A stretch of DNA of 64,000 nt from Seriola aureovittata (Eukaryota; Chordata; Actinopteri; Carangiformes; Carangidae), in contig NC_079364.1 in NCBI RefSeq assembly GCF_021018895.1, positions 13,818,385 through 13,882,384 on the forward strand, read 5' to 3'. Numbering within the stretch: the stretch's first letter is position 1; each line of letters opens with the position of its first letter. The notes beneath the pieces were generated by a model. It was not told the origin of the DNA and made no database searches. It was given only the letters and a program-made list of their open reading frames with translations. Below are positions 1-12,512 of this stretch, piece by piece. The position numbers and the translations under genes were made by a program.

Positions 1-196
1 AGTTTGCCACCACAGAATGGCCTTTTCTAGGTCACTGAATTTGTCCAGCTGCTCTCGCTACAATTCAGTTTTACATATGAATCTGATCTGGGCACAGTTA
101 TGTGTCAGCACAATCAGCGTCAGAGAGACCTATATGGGAATTTGTTGGAAGAAGGGTAAATGAGAGCTGCAGCCTGCGGATAAATAACAGAATTGT

Positions 197-201
<5 letters not shown>

Positions 202-251
<50 letters not shown>

Positions 252-252
252 C
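202..252. repeat. (AG)n microsatellite
   Basis: About 50 bases of AG units with a single GATAG break. It produces the Leu/Ser-rich chance frames on the minus strand. Confidence 0.95.
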
Positions 253-2881
253 AGTGTTTGTATGTGTGTCTGTGTGTGTAATGGACGGATGAGAAAGAGA
301 GTGTGACACAGGGGGAAAAGGAGAGGAACAGAGCAAGAGCGAGGGACAGAAGAGAGAGGAGTGAGAGAGTGTTGTGGCCTAAATCTGCTTTTCCTTGCTG
401 CAGAATGGTGCTAAAAAAAGGTTTCACGCTGACAAACACCATTTGACAGAAGCCTTTGTTCAATCCCCTCGCTTAGACATTCGTACAGGTACAGACGCGA
501 GAGCCCGAGTCAGTGAGCGACAGAAAAAGTGAAGGAGCAGGGATGGATGTGGCTGCACAGATATCAACAAATGATAAAAAAAAAAAATATGGTACTGCCA
601 CACCAGTATTTCTAAACTGCATTACAGTCCCAGTCTTTGTAATTTCATATCAACCCACGAGCTTCGAAATGCTAGCAGTTAGCATATGCAGAATAAAGCT
701 GACTAGATATCAACCACTACCATCATTTTGCAAAACAAACAAAATGTCGAAAAGCAAAAAAATTACTTGTAAACTAATAATCTAATAATAACATATGTTT
801 GGCAAAAGCTAAAAAAATATTTTAAAAACAAAAATTAATTACTCACACATATGTATCTGTAAGTTGAACCATGATGCTTATTAAGAGGATTTTAAGTTGA
901 ATTCCTTGAAAGACAACACAGAGATCTTTTTGCCTGCACTCAGTATACTCATGCTCACTGAGAGACACTTTGGATGAAAGGCATTTTTGATGATCTGTTG
1001 TATTCAGAAACATGGAACAGCGTTATGTCCTGGGGAAAAGAATGCCTCTAAGCCCCACAGCCAATCAGGTTAAGCGAACCATCTGGCTTGGGGCAAAGCT
1101 CTGTGGGAAGTGTGTCAAATTCCTTTTTCCCCTCCTAAACTGGGAGATAGCAACAAGATTCCCTGAAATCACAGTGTAGTGAGTCAGGCAGTTATTTCTT
1201 CAGTTATATTCTAAACCGCAACCACGTGTGAAGCAGGTGTAACTCCTCTTGTGACAATTTGTGTGCTTGCTTACCAGTTTAACTTGTGCAATGGTAAACA
1301 AGAATAAAATGACTAAAAGAGGGGTGAGGGAAAGAGCAACAAAAATATTAAATGCTCGAAACAAACACATACTAGCCTGTTATCAGAGGGATGCATTCAC
1401 TTACATTGGAAGTAATCTGTGCAACAGTGACCCTGCCCTCATCCTGCATTGAAACAAGTATGGTTACTCCACAGACTAACACAGTCTACCATCTAATGAC
1501 ATGACAGCACTGGAGGTCAATCTAGTCATATGATATGACTGACAAGCAACTAGTAAGCCGGACAGCTAAACTAGCAGCGTACTGAGCTATCATCCTGCAT
1601 CTACAACAGCTGTTTTAAGTGTATGGTCTGTGCAAACCAGGCAGTGCAGTGTAGTTTGAGTTTTGTATATATGTGTTCCAGTGAGACATTTTGCCCTTTA
1701 GGAACCGAGTTTATCATAACACAGCACATCTGGCACCTGTATCTCACATAGCCAGACCTCCATCTCACCAAGATCACAGATGCCTGGAGAAAATTGCAAC
1801 TATTTCATTACAAATGAGTTTGAAAATGACTGCCTCCTGAAATAGCACCTCTGCTTATGTTTCTGTGTGGCTACAGGTTCTCTGAAGCATAGTTTTGTGA
1901 GTGCAACTCAAAATCCACATGAACACGATGAAATGGAGGACCGGTTATAGAAGACTATGAAAATTCAATCCAGAACAAGTGCTCGAAGGCATCATGGATT
2001 TGGGCCCCTCATTCAATAACCACCCCTACTTCACAGCATCAAACAGAACAGTTTACTGTGAACTATTTAGAGAAATGAGAAGCATATCCTATGTCTTTTC
2101 TCACTATAGCCAGTGGCAGAATTAGCATTGGTCTGTTCCCAAAAGAGGCAAGCCTGTTTCAGTCCCCAGTCCTGTTTTATCAACCGTCTGCAAGAGCTTG
2201 TCATCTTGTCCGATTCAAACAAGATCAGTATCTTGTTCTTGCCAGGTAAGGTTTCATTGCCCACGCTCCACACTGACTCAGAGAAACATTTATGTCTTCC
2301 TTTAGCTGTCTTTTGCCACCTATGTGTTTGCCAGCTACAAGAAGCTATGTAACCTCTAAACTACAAGAAAGATAACTTACTGGAATCTCCAACTGGCAGT
2401 AAGAAAAACAGGAGAATAACGAGTTAGAATGGACATTAAAATTAATTGAAAGCATATGTGTAAATGGAGTGGAGTATATGCAGATAACAGCTACCAAATA
2501 GCATTACATTCAATTGCATTCAATGCATTATAAACACAGAATAATGGTAACAAAAGTAAAACTTAGCTTTGCATGATTCTATTACATTTTTCAAAACAAG
2601 CCCTTAGTCCACCAGGAGACGAATCAATCCCTCCTCTCTTCCCCAGAACTCTCCCAGAGCAAAGCATTATTGTAACACAGTGATGGCTCCAGAGGGACGG
2701 TGATGGTTTATGCATGCTACGTCTTTATCTATTGATTTATGCATTAGTGAAGCAAGGTGCTTACTCAGCATCCACTAACCTGTGGGTGTGAACATGATTT
2801 ATGAAGTTGGAGTGGTGGGAGTATGGAGGCATGACTGTGGCATGTGTGACAGCTGCGTGCCGTCACCAGATTTGCAGTCTT

Positions 2882-2882
<1 letters not shown>

Positions 2883-2922
<40 letters not shown>

Positions 2923-2930
2923 ATGTGTAC
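2883..2930. repeat. (TG)n microsatellite beside exon 8 donor
   Basis: About 18 TG units then GCGCATGTG. On the transcribed minus strand this is a CA repeat starting about 20 nt downstream of the exon 8 splice donor. Confidence 0.95.
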
Positions 2931-2939
2931 TGCGCTTAC

Positions 2940-3066
2940 CTGCCATTGCTGATCTGCCGAGGTGAGTGACGGAGATGGTCCGACAGTTCAGGCCTGTCAG
3001 GGGAACGTGATCGACTGCCTCTCCCGTGGGATCGATTGGAATGCTCTGATGTCAGTGAATGTATTT
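2940..3066 (-). CDS. tjp1: tjp1 exon 8 (Ser/Arg linker after PDZ2)
   Basis: Two bases complete a Glu, then come 41 codons and two bases, including HSLTSEHSNRSHGRGSRSRS and PDRPELSDHLRHSPRQISNG. It corresponds to the human segment ISEIQSLASDHSGRSH onward and starts the disordered linker to PDZ3. The acceptor is acatttcag and the donor is gtaagc. It leaves in phase 2, and the next exon is not visible in positions 1-2939. A long (CA)n tract on the transcribed strand begins about 20 nt after the donor, so splicing of this exon may be regulated through it (inference). Confidence 0.93.
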
Positions 3067-3291
3067 CTGAAATGTCTGTGAAATGTGCATTAAATATGTA
3101 TTAGCATTTAATCGATGACGTAAATCAGGGTAGAGGCAAAATAACAAGAATAATTTGACTTCAACCGTGAATTTAAATGATACTTTTTCGGCATTTAAAA
3201 ATAAGATATTGATTTGTCAAACCAGTTACAGCTTCAGCAATCAAATCCTAGCTGCATCCACCAAGGCGATGCTACATGTGTGTTGTCTCAC

Positions 3292-3460
3292 CATCTCTGT
3301 CGGAGTTATTAGCTGATGGGATACTGTCGTCGAGGTCTGGAATGTTGAGCAGCGTGGCTCGCTCATCTCTTTGCACCACCATCTTCAGTTTGCCCTTTGA
3401 CCTCTCAATCAGCTTCTTGGCATCTATCAATGATAGGTTCTCCGTAACTGTGCCATTGAT
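3292..3460 (-). CDS. tjp1: tjp1 exon 7 (PDZ2, second half)
   Basis: Fifty-six codons plus one base: [19 protein letters not shown], then [20 protein letters not shown], then a short Asp/Ser-rich tail ending NNSDRD. The block is nearly identical to human ZO-1 and ends PDZ2 at about residue 280. The acceptor is pyrimidine-rich (ctcctcctctggcag) and the donor is gtgaga. Phase 0 in, 1 out. This exon gives the best evidence that the gene is ZO-1 and not ZO-2 or ZO-3. Confidence 0.97.
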
Positions 3461-4262
3461 CTGCCAGAGGAGGAGAGGCAGGTCAGAACAAGATCTGAAT
3501 AGACAAGTTGTCATCACTGCAGAATTTTGCTGTAAAGCCGACAATGTGCTTTTTGAAAACTAAAGGATCATCACAAGGTGAAGAGGAATTACGAGCAGCT
3601 TAGCTCTACCTCACATTAACAATAACTATGCCCCAAATAAAGAGGCTATAATAAGTTAAAAAATCTGTAATATAATTAGGTCTGCAACACTATTGGTGCT
3701 GTCAGACACGAAGAGAGCCCAGAGAAGTTGTATTACGTGATATACATTGTATAAGGCAAAACTTAATTATCTTTATTATTTAAGTATTAAGTATTAATTT
3801 CTATTGGTGTTTGTCCTGCAATCACATTTAAACTAGAAAATGTCTCTGCCTCTCTTCAGAACTATTGATACAATAAATTAGATTTTGAATGAATCTCTTT
3901 AATGTGAAGGAGGATTTTTTCCATCCTCTGAGACTGAATGGATAAAAATTCAGAGGAATAATGGAATGTGTGGCATTCCTGCTGGTGAGCTTGCATACTA
4001 ATGATCTGTGACCTCACTCTGTGAGCCACTTTCAGCAGCTCACAGATTACCCCAGCAGACTAGTGAACTTTTTCAGTAAAAAGAATGTCTGATCCCACCT
4101 CACTCATACCATAAAGGAAATTATTTGAAGCCATTTCTTAACGTATTCATCTTTTACATTTATTGTAATAATCTTTTTGTCCGTTTACTTCTCCATTACT
4201 GTGTTTTACCAACTTTAATCACCGCTGTATTACCCACATGCTCTATCGTGCTTTCCTCTCAC
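3461..4262 (-). other. tjp1: tjp1 intron 6
   Basis: An 802-bp intron between the two PDZ2 exons, with gtgaga donor and ggcag acceptor. It is AT-rich and I see no repeats or further coding in it. Confidence 0.9.
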
Positions 4263-4366
4263 CTTAAGTACAACATCTCCCTCTTGGATGTTTCCATCCC
4301 TGGCAGCAAGGCTCTCAGGAGAGATGTCCTTCACAAAGATGTGGCTGGCCAATCGGAGTCCATATT
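4263..4366 (-). CDS. tjp1: tjp1 exon 6 (PDZ2, first half)
   Basis: Two bases complete a Glu, then 34 codons follow, reading YGLRLASHIFVKDI and ending EGDVVLK. This holds the PDZ2 carboxylate-binding loop (YGLRL) and the beta-2/beta-3 segments used for domain-swapped ZO dimerisation in the family. The donor is gtgaga. The acceptor (gaaagcag) has a purine-rich approach, weaker than the others in this gene, but phase and homology fix the border. Confidence 0.95.
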
Positions 4367-4614
4367 CTGCTTTCAGAGTTGATAAGCATAAAAGAGTAAT
4401 ATTAGCAGAGCGAATCAATTTAATCCTCACTTGAGTCTCTGCAAATAAGACAAACTAGTTTTCATTTCTGATTGTACTGATTGACCCTTACTGTAAGTTT
4501 CATATATACACATGTCTTTTAAATAATCAGTTTCAGTATTTTGTTAAAATATTTTTGAGTTTTATGTAAATTGGATGTGTTCACAATATGTATAGTCATC
4601 TTTGTGTTGCCCAC

Positions 4615-4942
4615 CTTCATTTTTGCGGGACTTGACAAGGGTGACCTTGGCAGGCCTGGGTGGAGCAGACGAGGCTTGTGATCGGCGATCAGAGCGCGGT
4701 GAGACACTCCTCTCCCGCGAGGCACTGTGATCCCGCCTGCCACTGCTGCTACGCTCACGTTCCTGACGCCTGCCAGTGCCTGTGCCTCCGCTTGCTCCTC
4801 CATAGGCACTTTGGCCACCACGACCGCTGTGGTGCTCATAGCCATCATCCTCATCACTGTCCTCTTCCTCGTGCTCTGACATGGTCTCCCTGTCTCCTGG
4901 CCGCGAAACAGGGATTTGTACTTTCCTTTTCCTACGGATGGT
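4615..4942 (-). CDS. tjp1: tjp1 exon 5 (PDZ1-PDZ2 linker)
   Basis: This exon of 109 codons plus one base runs from TIRRKRKVQIPVSRP (last strand of PDZ1) to AKVTLVKSRKNE (first strand of PDZ2), about residues 104-213. Between them are an acidic run (EHEEEDSDEDD), a Gly/Ser-rich stretch with GGASGGTGTG, and an Arg/Ser stretch containing SASRERSVSPRSDRR that is well conserved with human ZO-1. The Gly-rich part (about residues 144-161) has no clear human counterpart from memory. The acceptor ends ttctaag and the donor is gtgggc. Phase 0 in, 1 out. The Arg/Ser segment is a likely phosphorylation target by its many RxxS-type sites; that is an inference. Confidence 0.96.
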
Positions 4943-5169
4943 CTTAGAAAAGAGACAAAATCTTGAACGTTAGAAGTTGAAAATATTATTTTCTCGCTCA
5001 CATCTGAAATACAAGACAGTATCTTTATTGTTGAGAAAACATTCTGTGAAACAGCAATTTGAAGTGAGTGAACACAATCCCAAAATCATGCTCTGTAACG
5101 TCAGGGGTCACTGTGAATGTATTTCCCCCTAATTCAGGCTCGGTAACTACAGTATTATGTTGAACTTAC

Positions 5170-5272
5170 TATCTTTGCATTTTTGCCACTCTTGCGGAGT
5201 TGCTGCACAGCGTAGGCATGCTCTACATTGTCCATAGAGACAGCATTGACCATCACCACTCGATCATTTTCT
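5170..5272 (-). CDS. tjp1: tjp1 exon 4 (end of PDZ1)
   Basis: One base completing the split Gln, then 34 codons that include [23 protein letters not shown] and RKSGKNAKI. This is the second half of PDZ1, including the alpha-B helix that lines the peptide groove. The acceptor is a T-rich tract ending ccag and the donor is gtaagt. It leaves in phase 0. Introns 3 and 4 are only about 225 bp each, typical of compact fish genes. Confidence 0.96.
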
Positions 5273-5497
5273 CTGGAAAATTAAAGAAAAAAATGCGCAA
5301 AGCATAAACAGGGGAAAGGGTTAATGTCAGTCTACAAAAGGCAGAATAGTAATTAATAACTGACTAACTAATTCCGAGGACAGACTAACTAACTAACTTT
5401 GCTCCTGCAAAACGTTTGTATTTCGACATTAACAAACAGTGAAAGATTGAACATTACTATCAGAAAAAAATTTCTTGCAATATAGTCAAACACTTAC

Positions 5498-5622
5498 TGT
5501 AGCAGTCCCTCTGCAGGACCTCCTTTCAACACATCAGATATCACAATGGACGTCTCTCCACTCTGGAAATGAGGGTTGTCTCGTCCACCTGAGATGGCAA
5601 TACCAAACCCAAATCCTGGGGC
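5498..5622 (-). CDS. tjp1: tjp1 exon 3 (PDZ1 core)
   Basis: Forty-one codons plus two bases, starting [19 protein letters not shown] and ending GGPAEGLL plus a split Gln. The GFGF motif at about residues 30-33 is the PDZ carboxylate-binding loop, which in ZO proteins receives claudin C-termini at tight junctions. The acceptor ends tatag after a T-rich tract and the donor is gtaagtg. The phase is 0 in and 2 out. The sequence matches ZO-1 over its whole length with no break. Confidence 0.96.
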
Positions 5623-6664
5623 CTATACACACAAAAATATATACAAGACTGACTGATATGGAATGAATGGCAGATACATCAGAGTTGTGTCTCAGAGTGC
5701 TGTAAACACAATGAGACTAAACTGGACTCTCTACAGGCTAATTATCTGTGAAACTGTTACTTAAGTAATGTAATGTGTTTTGTGCAGTGAAGGAGGGCTT
5801 TAAAAGCCTGAAAGCCATTTATTGAAGACAACAAAAATATGCATTTGCAAGTTATTGTGTTCCAGGGAGGTTTTCAGGACTGCTTTTTTGCCTTTGGAAA
5901 AACCAGCACCAAGGGAGCAAGCTATGTGATGTAAATGGCTTACATCTTACAACCACAACAACACAGGAGAGTTGCTAGGCTGAGGAGCACAGGCCACACT
6001 GGGCCGCTCCTTCAGCCTCAATAAAGCCACTGCTAATTAGATTACAGCAAGCAGGCCAGTCTAGACAGGTGCTCTACAAAATCCCACGGCACAGCAGCAT
6101 CAAATACGTAGAGTTTACTGTCTCAAAGCAAAGTACATTCAGAAATTCAGCATGCAATAGGAGAATGAGTATACTCATCTATCTACTCTCTGTGGGGGAA
6201 TATGGCTTTGAATAGTTTGACAGTTAACCTGATGATGTTGATTGTGCCAGAGGGGATAGTCAGTGATATTCACTGACCTGACAAAAAGCACACAGCCTAA
6301 AACTATCTTCTCCCTCTTTCCCTGGAGTTGTGTTAAGGAGAATGTGTTGCCAACAGGAAGGAAATGAAATGAAGTAGTAAGGAAGTGGATGCTGATGTCT
6401 GTCTTCCTTAGCATTGTTTCCTGCCATCTGGGTTCCCTGACTATTGTTTCATTACCACACATCCTGCTGCCACAGCTGGCCCACTCAGTACAGAGTGAGA
6501 AGAGAGATGGATGAGCAGAAGACAGAGAAGAACAGTAAGGAAAGAGTGAAGATAACACACACACACAGACACACAACAGGATTAGGATGCCAGAGACAGG
6601 CAGAGAGAGAAAAAGACAAAAAAGAAGAAAGGCGAGAGTGGATTAAAGAGTTGTAAACACTTAC
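5623..6664 (-). other. tjp1: tjp1 intron 2
   Basis: A 1,042-bp intron between exons 2 and 3. It contains a purine-rich tract near 6485-6650 with a short CA run at 6557-6575. No other coding is supported. Confidence 0.9.
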
Positions 6665-6721
6665 CCTGTGAAGGGTCACTGTGTGCTGTTCCCATATGAC
6701 CGTTTCCTCCATCGCTGCACT
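6665..6721 (-). CDS. tjp1: tjp1 exon 2 (start of PDZ1)
   Basis: Nineteen codons, SAAMEETVIWEQHTVTLHR, with a pyrimidine-rich acceptor ending ttgcag and a donor reading gtaagtg. Phase 0 on both sides. It is nearly identical to the human segment that begins STAMEET. These residues (about 9-27) lead into the first beta strand of PDZ1. The phase-0 5' border lets alternative first exons join here without shifting frame. The internal Met after SAA could serve as a start in transcripts with a non-coding first exon. Confidence 0.95.
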
Positions 6722-8430
6722 CTGCAACACAAGAGGGAAAAGATCAGTACCCTCGGGCCCGTTTATGTAGAATGTGTAGAATCTAATACAATCAACTACA
6801 ATAATCCTGCAACTAATTCAATCTTTGTGAAAGAACTCACACCTATCTGAAAGTGTAAAGAAAACATGAATATTGTAAGTGTACAAAATACTTCATGTGG
6901 CTTTGCATGACATAACTGTATGTAAGATGGCATACTTTGCTGGGGCCATTCAAAAACAGTACAGTATGTATTGACACATGGTTTTTATTTGTTTTGTTTT
7001 TTTACTGTGAAATCTTTCTGCTCCTTTAGGGTAGTGGAGTACTACACAATGTGGGCACAAGTGCCAGGCGTTAGTGCTGGGTGCAAGAAATACTTAAATG
7101 ACACATTCAAAATGTCACTGACTCATGAAACTCTCCAAACAAAACATTGTTTATATGACTCTTTAGATAAGCGCGCCAGTCTTAAAGCTACACGTACACC
7201 TTGTGTTTCGATATCCTGTTCAGTTGCACTAGTCAGAGTGGTTCCTTGGCTACCAGCAAGGTAGCCTCCTTTGCTTATTTGCATGACTAAGTCCTGGAGT
7301 CACTAAAGTCTACATGTGAAAAGATTATGAATGACAGCAGGCATGAGTAAACAGCTGGCAGAGCCTCACTGAGGCTCCAAAGATTGAGTAAACACTCCTA
7401 TATTATTTCTGGGTGGGTCATCCGAGAGAGCTAAGAAGCAAAGACGGTATTTAGCTGCTCCTCTGACCTGCCACCCTGGATTAAACTGTTGCTAGGCAGG
7501 CATCTTTTGCTTATACCCATTCTCTAATTCAGTTGCATCATACACGTTTGTCTTGATGCATGATTTATCCTTTAGTATCTTTTTTATTTAAGTCTTCTCT
7601 TTGATTCACCATTGCTGGTTCAACTACATGAAGCGCAGAAAATGCTAGAAAACTGACAGTGTGAAATCATAAGAATGTGATTATGTTACTATTATTAGTT
7701 CAGACAGACATGCCTGAATTTGTGTCTCAAAGCACAGTTTTTTCTTTAACCCCCAGACTGCTTTAAATTACAGATTTACTCTGCTCCCCTCCATCTGATG
7801 AAGCAACACTGTTGTCCTGTGTGTGTGTGCCTGCAGGGAGTGATGGTACAGCTGTCTGTAGCAGAGTGCTGAGCACAGTCTTATGTGGCAGTAGATGGAA
7901 AGACATAAACACCAACACACGTGGCAGGGTGCTCATTTACTACACCTTCTATAATCAGCCTTTTAAAATATCATACCGTGTCATCTGTGCACCCTATCAT
8001 CGTGATAATCTCGCTCCGTCACCCCTTAATCATCTCCTAATCCCCAAACCATCTCACCCGTCATCTTCAACATCATCATGGTCATTACTGTCATCACCTT
8101 CCCTTATCCTAAATATACAGTTTACAGAGGGTTCAAACTGCAGAGTTGCGATGAGGAGACAGACCAACAGCCAGCTGATAAGAGTGTCTGGTGTTTGTTG
8201 ACATGTCCAGACACATTATACTGTACGTTAGTTGAGGAAAAGATACAACCCCACACACACACACGCAGAAGATTGATACTGGATCTCGGTAGGATGAAAA
8301 GAATCAGTATACCTAAAGTTTTATTTGTGTCCATAGTGGCAAGGTGTGGAGACACAATCAGTACATTTTTAAATGCACACAACATCGAGCTCAAAGTAGT
8401 TGATAATTCAATTAGCTGACTGGACTGAAC

Positions 8431-8560
8431 TGTTTTGATAATTAATCAGTTGAATCACCTTTCTCAAATATGAATATGCTTTTCTGTACTATACCATAAT
8501 AAGAAATTGAAAATGTTTGGGTTTTGGACTGCTGATCAAACAAAACAATATAATATCCAC
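8431..8560 (-). repeat. Dispersed 'gggctgcaac' repeat, partial copy
   Basis: A TTGATAATTAATCAGTTGA segment is followed about 80 bases later by GGGTTTTGGACTGCTGATC, both shared with the family. Only the middle of the element remains. Confidence 0.45.
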
Positions 8561-9393
8561 AATAAAGTTTAGAGCCACTTGTGCATTTAACATGGTTCCC
8601 AAATCACCTACGTTACAGTATTTAACTGTCAAGGTAATGTCCACAAAGTCAGGTAGCCTACCGGGGCATTGCAGCTCATGTACTCTAAATGCACTGTATG
8701 AGGGCAGAGAAAGGTTAGTGGTGACAGGGCTACCTGTAATTCCTATGCTGCATTTACTGTAGATATCCTAATCTGGGTTTGTGATTCAGTCTCTCCCTTT
8801 CACTCCCCTGCACCATATGACAGTGAATCAGTTGGCCTTCACCTCTAGAATACACAGTTAACCCTTTGACCCTAATTTCCATGGCAGCTCTGTGTGGATG
8901 TTATTTATGTCCATAATTGCTGCAGAGAGCTTGGGTGTCCCCCCTCTCCAACCCTCCTTCCCCTCTCCCCCCTCCCCTGTCTGCCCGTACGACTCCCACA
9001 GTAATGCCACTATTGTGTGAAGGGACCTGACCCATTTAACCACAGCTCCCCCTGACATTCCCAAACACATCCATTCCTCTAAAGTGTTTTGTGATATATT
9101 CATTCATCCGTTCATCCATTCATTCATCCAACAGTCCAGGCAGACAGAGAGGGGCTGCGCCATGAGAAACAACAGTGTGCTGGGGTCATGTGACCAGGCG
9201 GTCATGCAGGCAGGTGGCCTTGTCCTTGAACTGTGGGATGCACTGAGAGGCAGGGAGAGAGAGGAGGAGGAGGAGGAGAGCAAGGCTGTGGGCTTCTTAT
9301 ACAGCTTACATGTACAGTACCAAGGGACAGGGTACGTGAAACTGTACCAGATGAGATCTTAAAGGACATGATCGTTTTTATTCTCTGCTTCCA

Positions 9394-9399
<6 letters not shown>

Positions 9400-9445
<46 letters not shown>

Positions 9446-9463
9446 TACATACACACACACACA
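9400..9463. repeat. (CA)n microsatellite
   Basis: Twenty uninterrupted AC units, then a broken tail with AAACATACATAC. Confidence 0.95.
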
Positions 9464-10938
9464 ATTTGATAACCATTACACTAAACACCTATTCAAAGCA
9501 GCCTAAGATAATGAAGAGGACAAATAAACCTTCTGTGTAAATGTTTCTCCACCAGGTCTGAATGCTCTCTCACACACCCCCACACCCACACACTGACCGT
9601 AAGCCTTGCTGAGGAGCCCTTATGCACGTATGAGCCATAAGGGTGAATACATGCTTGCACCAGTAAGAGGCAATAGGTCAAGCATGAGTCATCAGAGAGA
9701 CTGGAGACTTGCAGATTAATAGCCTGACTTCAATTAAATTTCTATTTAACATTTGAGTGGGCGCTGTATGAAAGAAAGTCATTTTCTGTCCAGTAAACAG
9801 CAGATTTGCAGCATGGCAAATGTACTTTCCCGTATAAGGACAGAGGAGAATTTATTTAACTCACACTGTTTCTTGATTTGGTTCAAATTCATTAAACGAC
9901 TTGTAAGAATATTACACATATTAGTGTTTTCAATGGTGCAAAAGTGTGAGAGGTAAAATCCCTGCTCATGATAGTTGTACAGTACAACCGTGTTTGTGAG
10001 AGTAGTTAGGAGTACAGTAGAAAGGAGAAAGCAGGTTCTCTACTGATTACCACATTGCAGAGGCTCTATCAGAAAGGAGAAAGAAATAATACAGGCTACA
10101 ATGTTTTTGACAGATACATGGTTAGCTGGGAAACCCAGGTAAACTGGTGAAAGCCAAGATGGTTAAGGAGAAAAAACCTGCCTTTCTCTATTTAGAGTAT
10201 TTACCCACGGGACAACAGCTCTGTCTCTCAGATGATATTATTATAGTAATTAATCGCTGGATTGTGAAGTGATGATTAACAGACTGGCTGATTGAGTGTG
10301 AGATATAAGCAGGGGAGAAAGTACAGCAGCAGAGCGTAAGCCTGAGGAAAACTGAGAAAAGGGAATTTGAAAGCCCTTAGCAAAACCAAGTTCCATAATC
10401 ATGCAGACACTAAGATTTATTAAGAGACATCAGAACATTAACAAACAGTTCAGTTTGACCGGGTGAATTTCAACAAGTTATATTATGAGATACATGATGG
10501 GATGGGGAAGGCCAACGTGGTCTCAACTTTCCTAAAAACAAAAATCAATTTTATGTGTAGCAGAGATCTCACCAGCTGTAGTTCAGTGTCAAAGGTAATT
10601 CTCCCGTATTTTGTTACAGGAACATTTTAGACTGTGCAAAAGCAAAGATCACATAACATGTAGCGCCAAAACAAACACGAATACAAGCGTGTCTCATTTT
10701 GTGGAGTAAAACGATAATATAAATACTGACGAGAACAAAGGATGAGGTTTATCTCTGAAGTCACAGAGTTGTGTGAAACAATGGTGCCCTTGATGTTGCA
10801 CAAACTGACGGCAGCCTAGTGTATTTTATACATCTATATTAGTCAGACTTGAGCTCTGGCCAGCAAGGCCCAGGGCTGGAAAACAAAGAGCACCCATCAA
10901 ACCACACATGTGTATTTGTCCATACACACGCTCCCATG

Positions 10939-10986
10939 CACGCGCACACACACACACACACGCACACAGACACACACACACATATA
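10939..10986. repeat. Imperfect (CA)n microsatellite
   Basis: CA units interrupted by CGCG and CAGA. Confidence 0.9.
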
Positions 10987-12512
10987 CAGCCATGATCTAA
11001 CACTACAGGGCCTCTTTGTTCAAGCTACAGCCAGCCTGGCTTGGCCCTGCCTGGCCCACCATAACACACAGTCCAGTTCAGATGATAACAGCTCACTCAG
11101 GCTCTTCAAAGGCTGAGACTAATCCAATTCTTTGGGGCATACTGATGAACTGACTGGAAAAATTAGTGCTGAAATGGACAATAATAACCAGCTGTAGAGA
11201 GATATGATAAATAGGGTCAGGTCAACCATGCAAGTCTTTGACACATACCTCTCACTCTGCATATTCATCAAACCTGTTCACGTTTAAGTAGAATCTACAC
11301 AAACATTATATATACACAGCCAACATCTTAAGAATGTGCACACTGTAAGCCCATCCACTCCGTGACCAAATGAGAAGTCAGCTGATGAGCATCACTTAAC
11401 TTTTGGGAAATTGAAGCATACAGCCACAAGTATGTTGACCTGGGGCACATACCCATGGTGGGGGTATTGAGTACACAACAATAATTAAGAACAGAAATGA
11501 GCAGTCAAACACACCCATAAATACCTGTAATTTTTTTTTCATCCAATAGAATTACTTTCATTAACTTGATAAGGAAATTAAAAAAAGTGGCAGGTGGCAA
11601 TGAGGTCATCTTATGAATCATGAGCTCAGAGAAAGTTTAGAAGCTCTTTATCATTGCTTCACCAATGAAACTGCTGTCTAGCGGTCCATTACTCACCACC
11701 TCCCTTCATGTAACTTCCCTTTATCTGAACCACAGGAATGCTTCACACAGTGGGTGGATAAAATGCAAAGTCTAAGAGGCTCTTTTTGAGGAAAAACAGG
11801 TAGGATACAATGTGGGACAAATAAAGAAAAAGGATTAAAGAGTAGGTCATGACTAACATGACTGCCCTTCAGTGAGAACAATTCATTATTTACGTCGGGC
11901 TATTCTGAGATATAGAGAGCAATGGGCTACCAGAGGTGAGTGTCTAGATGACGACAAGTGTGAGGAAAAATCCTGACAAAGCTTTAGGTCAGTGTGCCTG
12001 CTCTTCTCTGATAGCCCGAGACAGGATGTAAGCAAGAGCAGCCACAGCACCCACAGGAAAACACTCCACTTCCTGTTTGCAGGAAATAGCTTCAGCTTCC
12101 AATGAAATCCCTGTGCACACTATTGAAAATTCCTCCTGGTATACCTCACCTCATCTTACAACCTAAAAAAGAGGTTGGGAGCCTTATAGGGCATGTGGTC
12201 ATTGCATTAAAGACCAGGGCCATAAAATATTACAAAGGCTGTTTATCTCTCTGGTTTAGTTATTCAAATAAACCAAGGTCAAATTGTTGTTACTTGTTAG
12301 TCCTAGTTTTTCTTCATGGTTATTCAGCACTTGTGCAAACACACATACAACGCAACCACAAACATGCATCCTTGAAAGAGAAAAATTCAGCCCTTTATTG
12401 CATAAACACACAGCTAATATGTTGCTGAGTTGTACAACAGAGGGGTCAGAATACTGCAACAAGAACAGCAAGGATGTTTAATTTATTACAGGCTTATGAA
12501 TTCATGGATCAG

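Larger units (their letters stand above)
1..2939 (-). other. tjp1: tjp1 intron 8 (partial)
   Basis: I find no next tjp1 exon here on the minus strand; the region between exon 8 and PDZ3 must be further left. The stretch holds an (AG)n tract at 202-252, a (TG)n tract at 2883-2930, and otherwise unremarkable AT-rich sequence. Confidence 0.7.

Noticed and set aside
1..58. Minus-strand open frame reading REQLDKFSDLEK at the left edge, preceded by an AG
   Set aside because: Only 19 codons, no pyrimidine tract before the AG, and no match to the ZO-1 sequence expected next. Chance is sufficient.
2940..6721. Assignment to tjp2 or tjp3
   Set aside because: PDZ1, the SASRERS linker and PDZ2 ([12 protein letters not shown]) follow ZO-1; ZO-2 has LVVLRDSQQTLIN at the same place (from memory).
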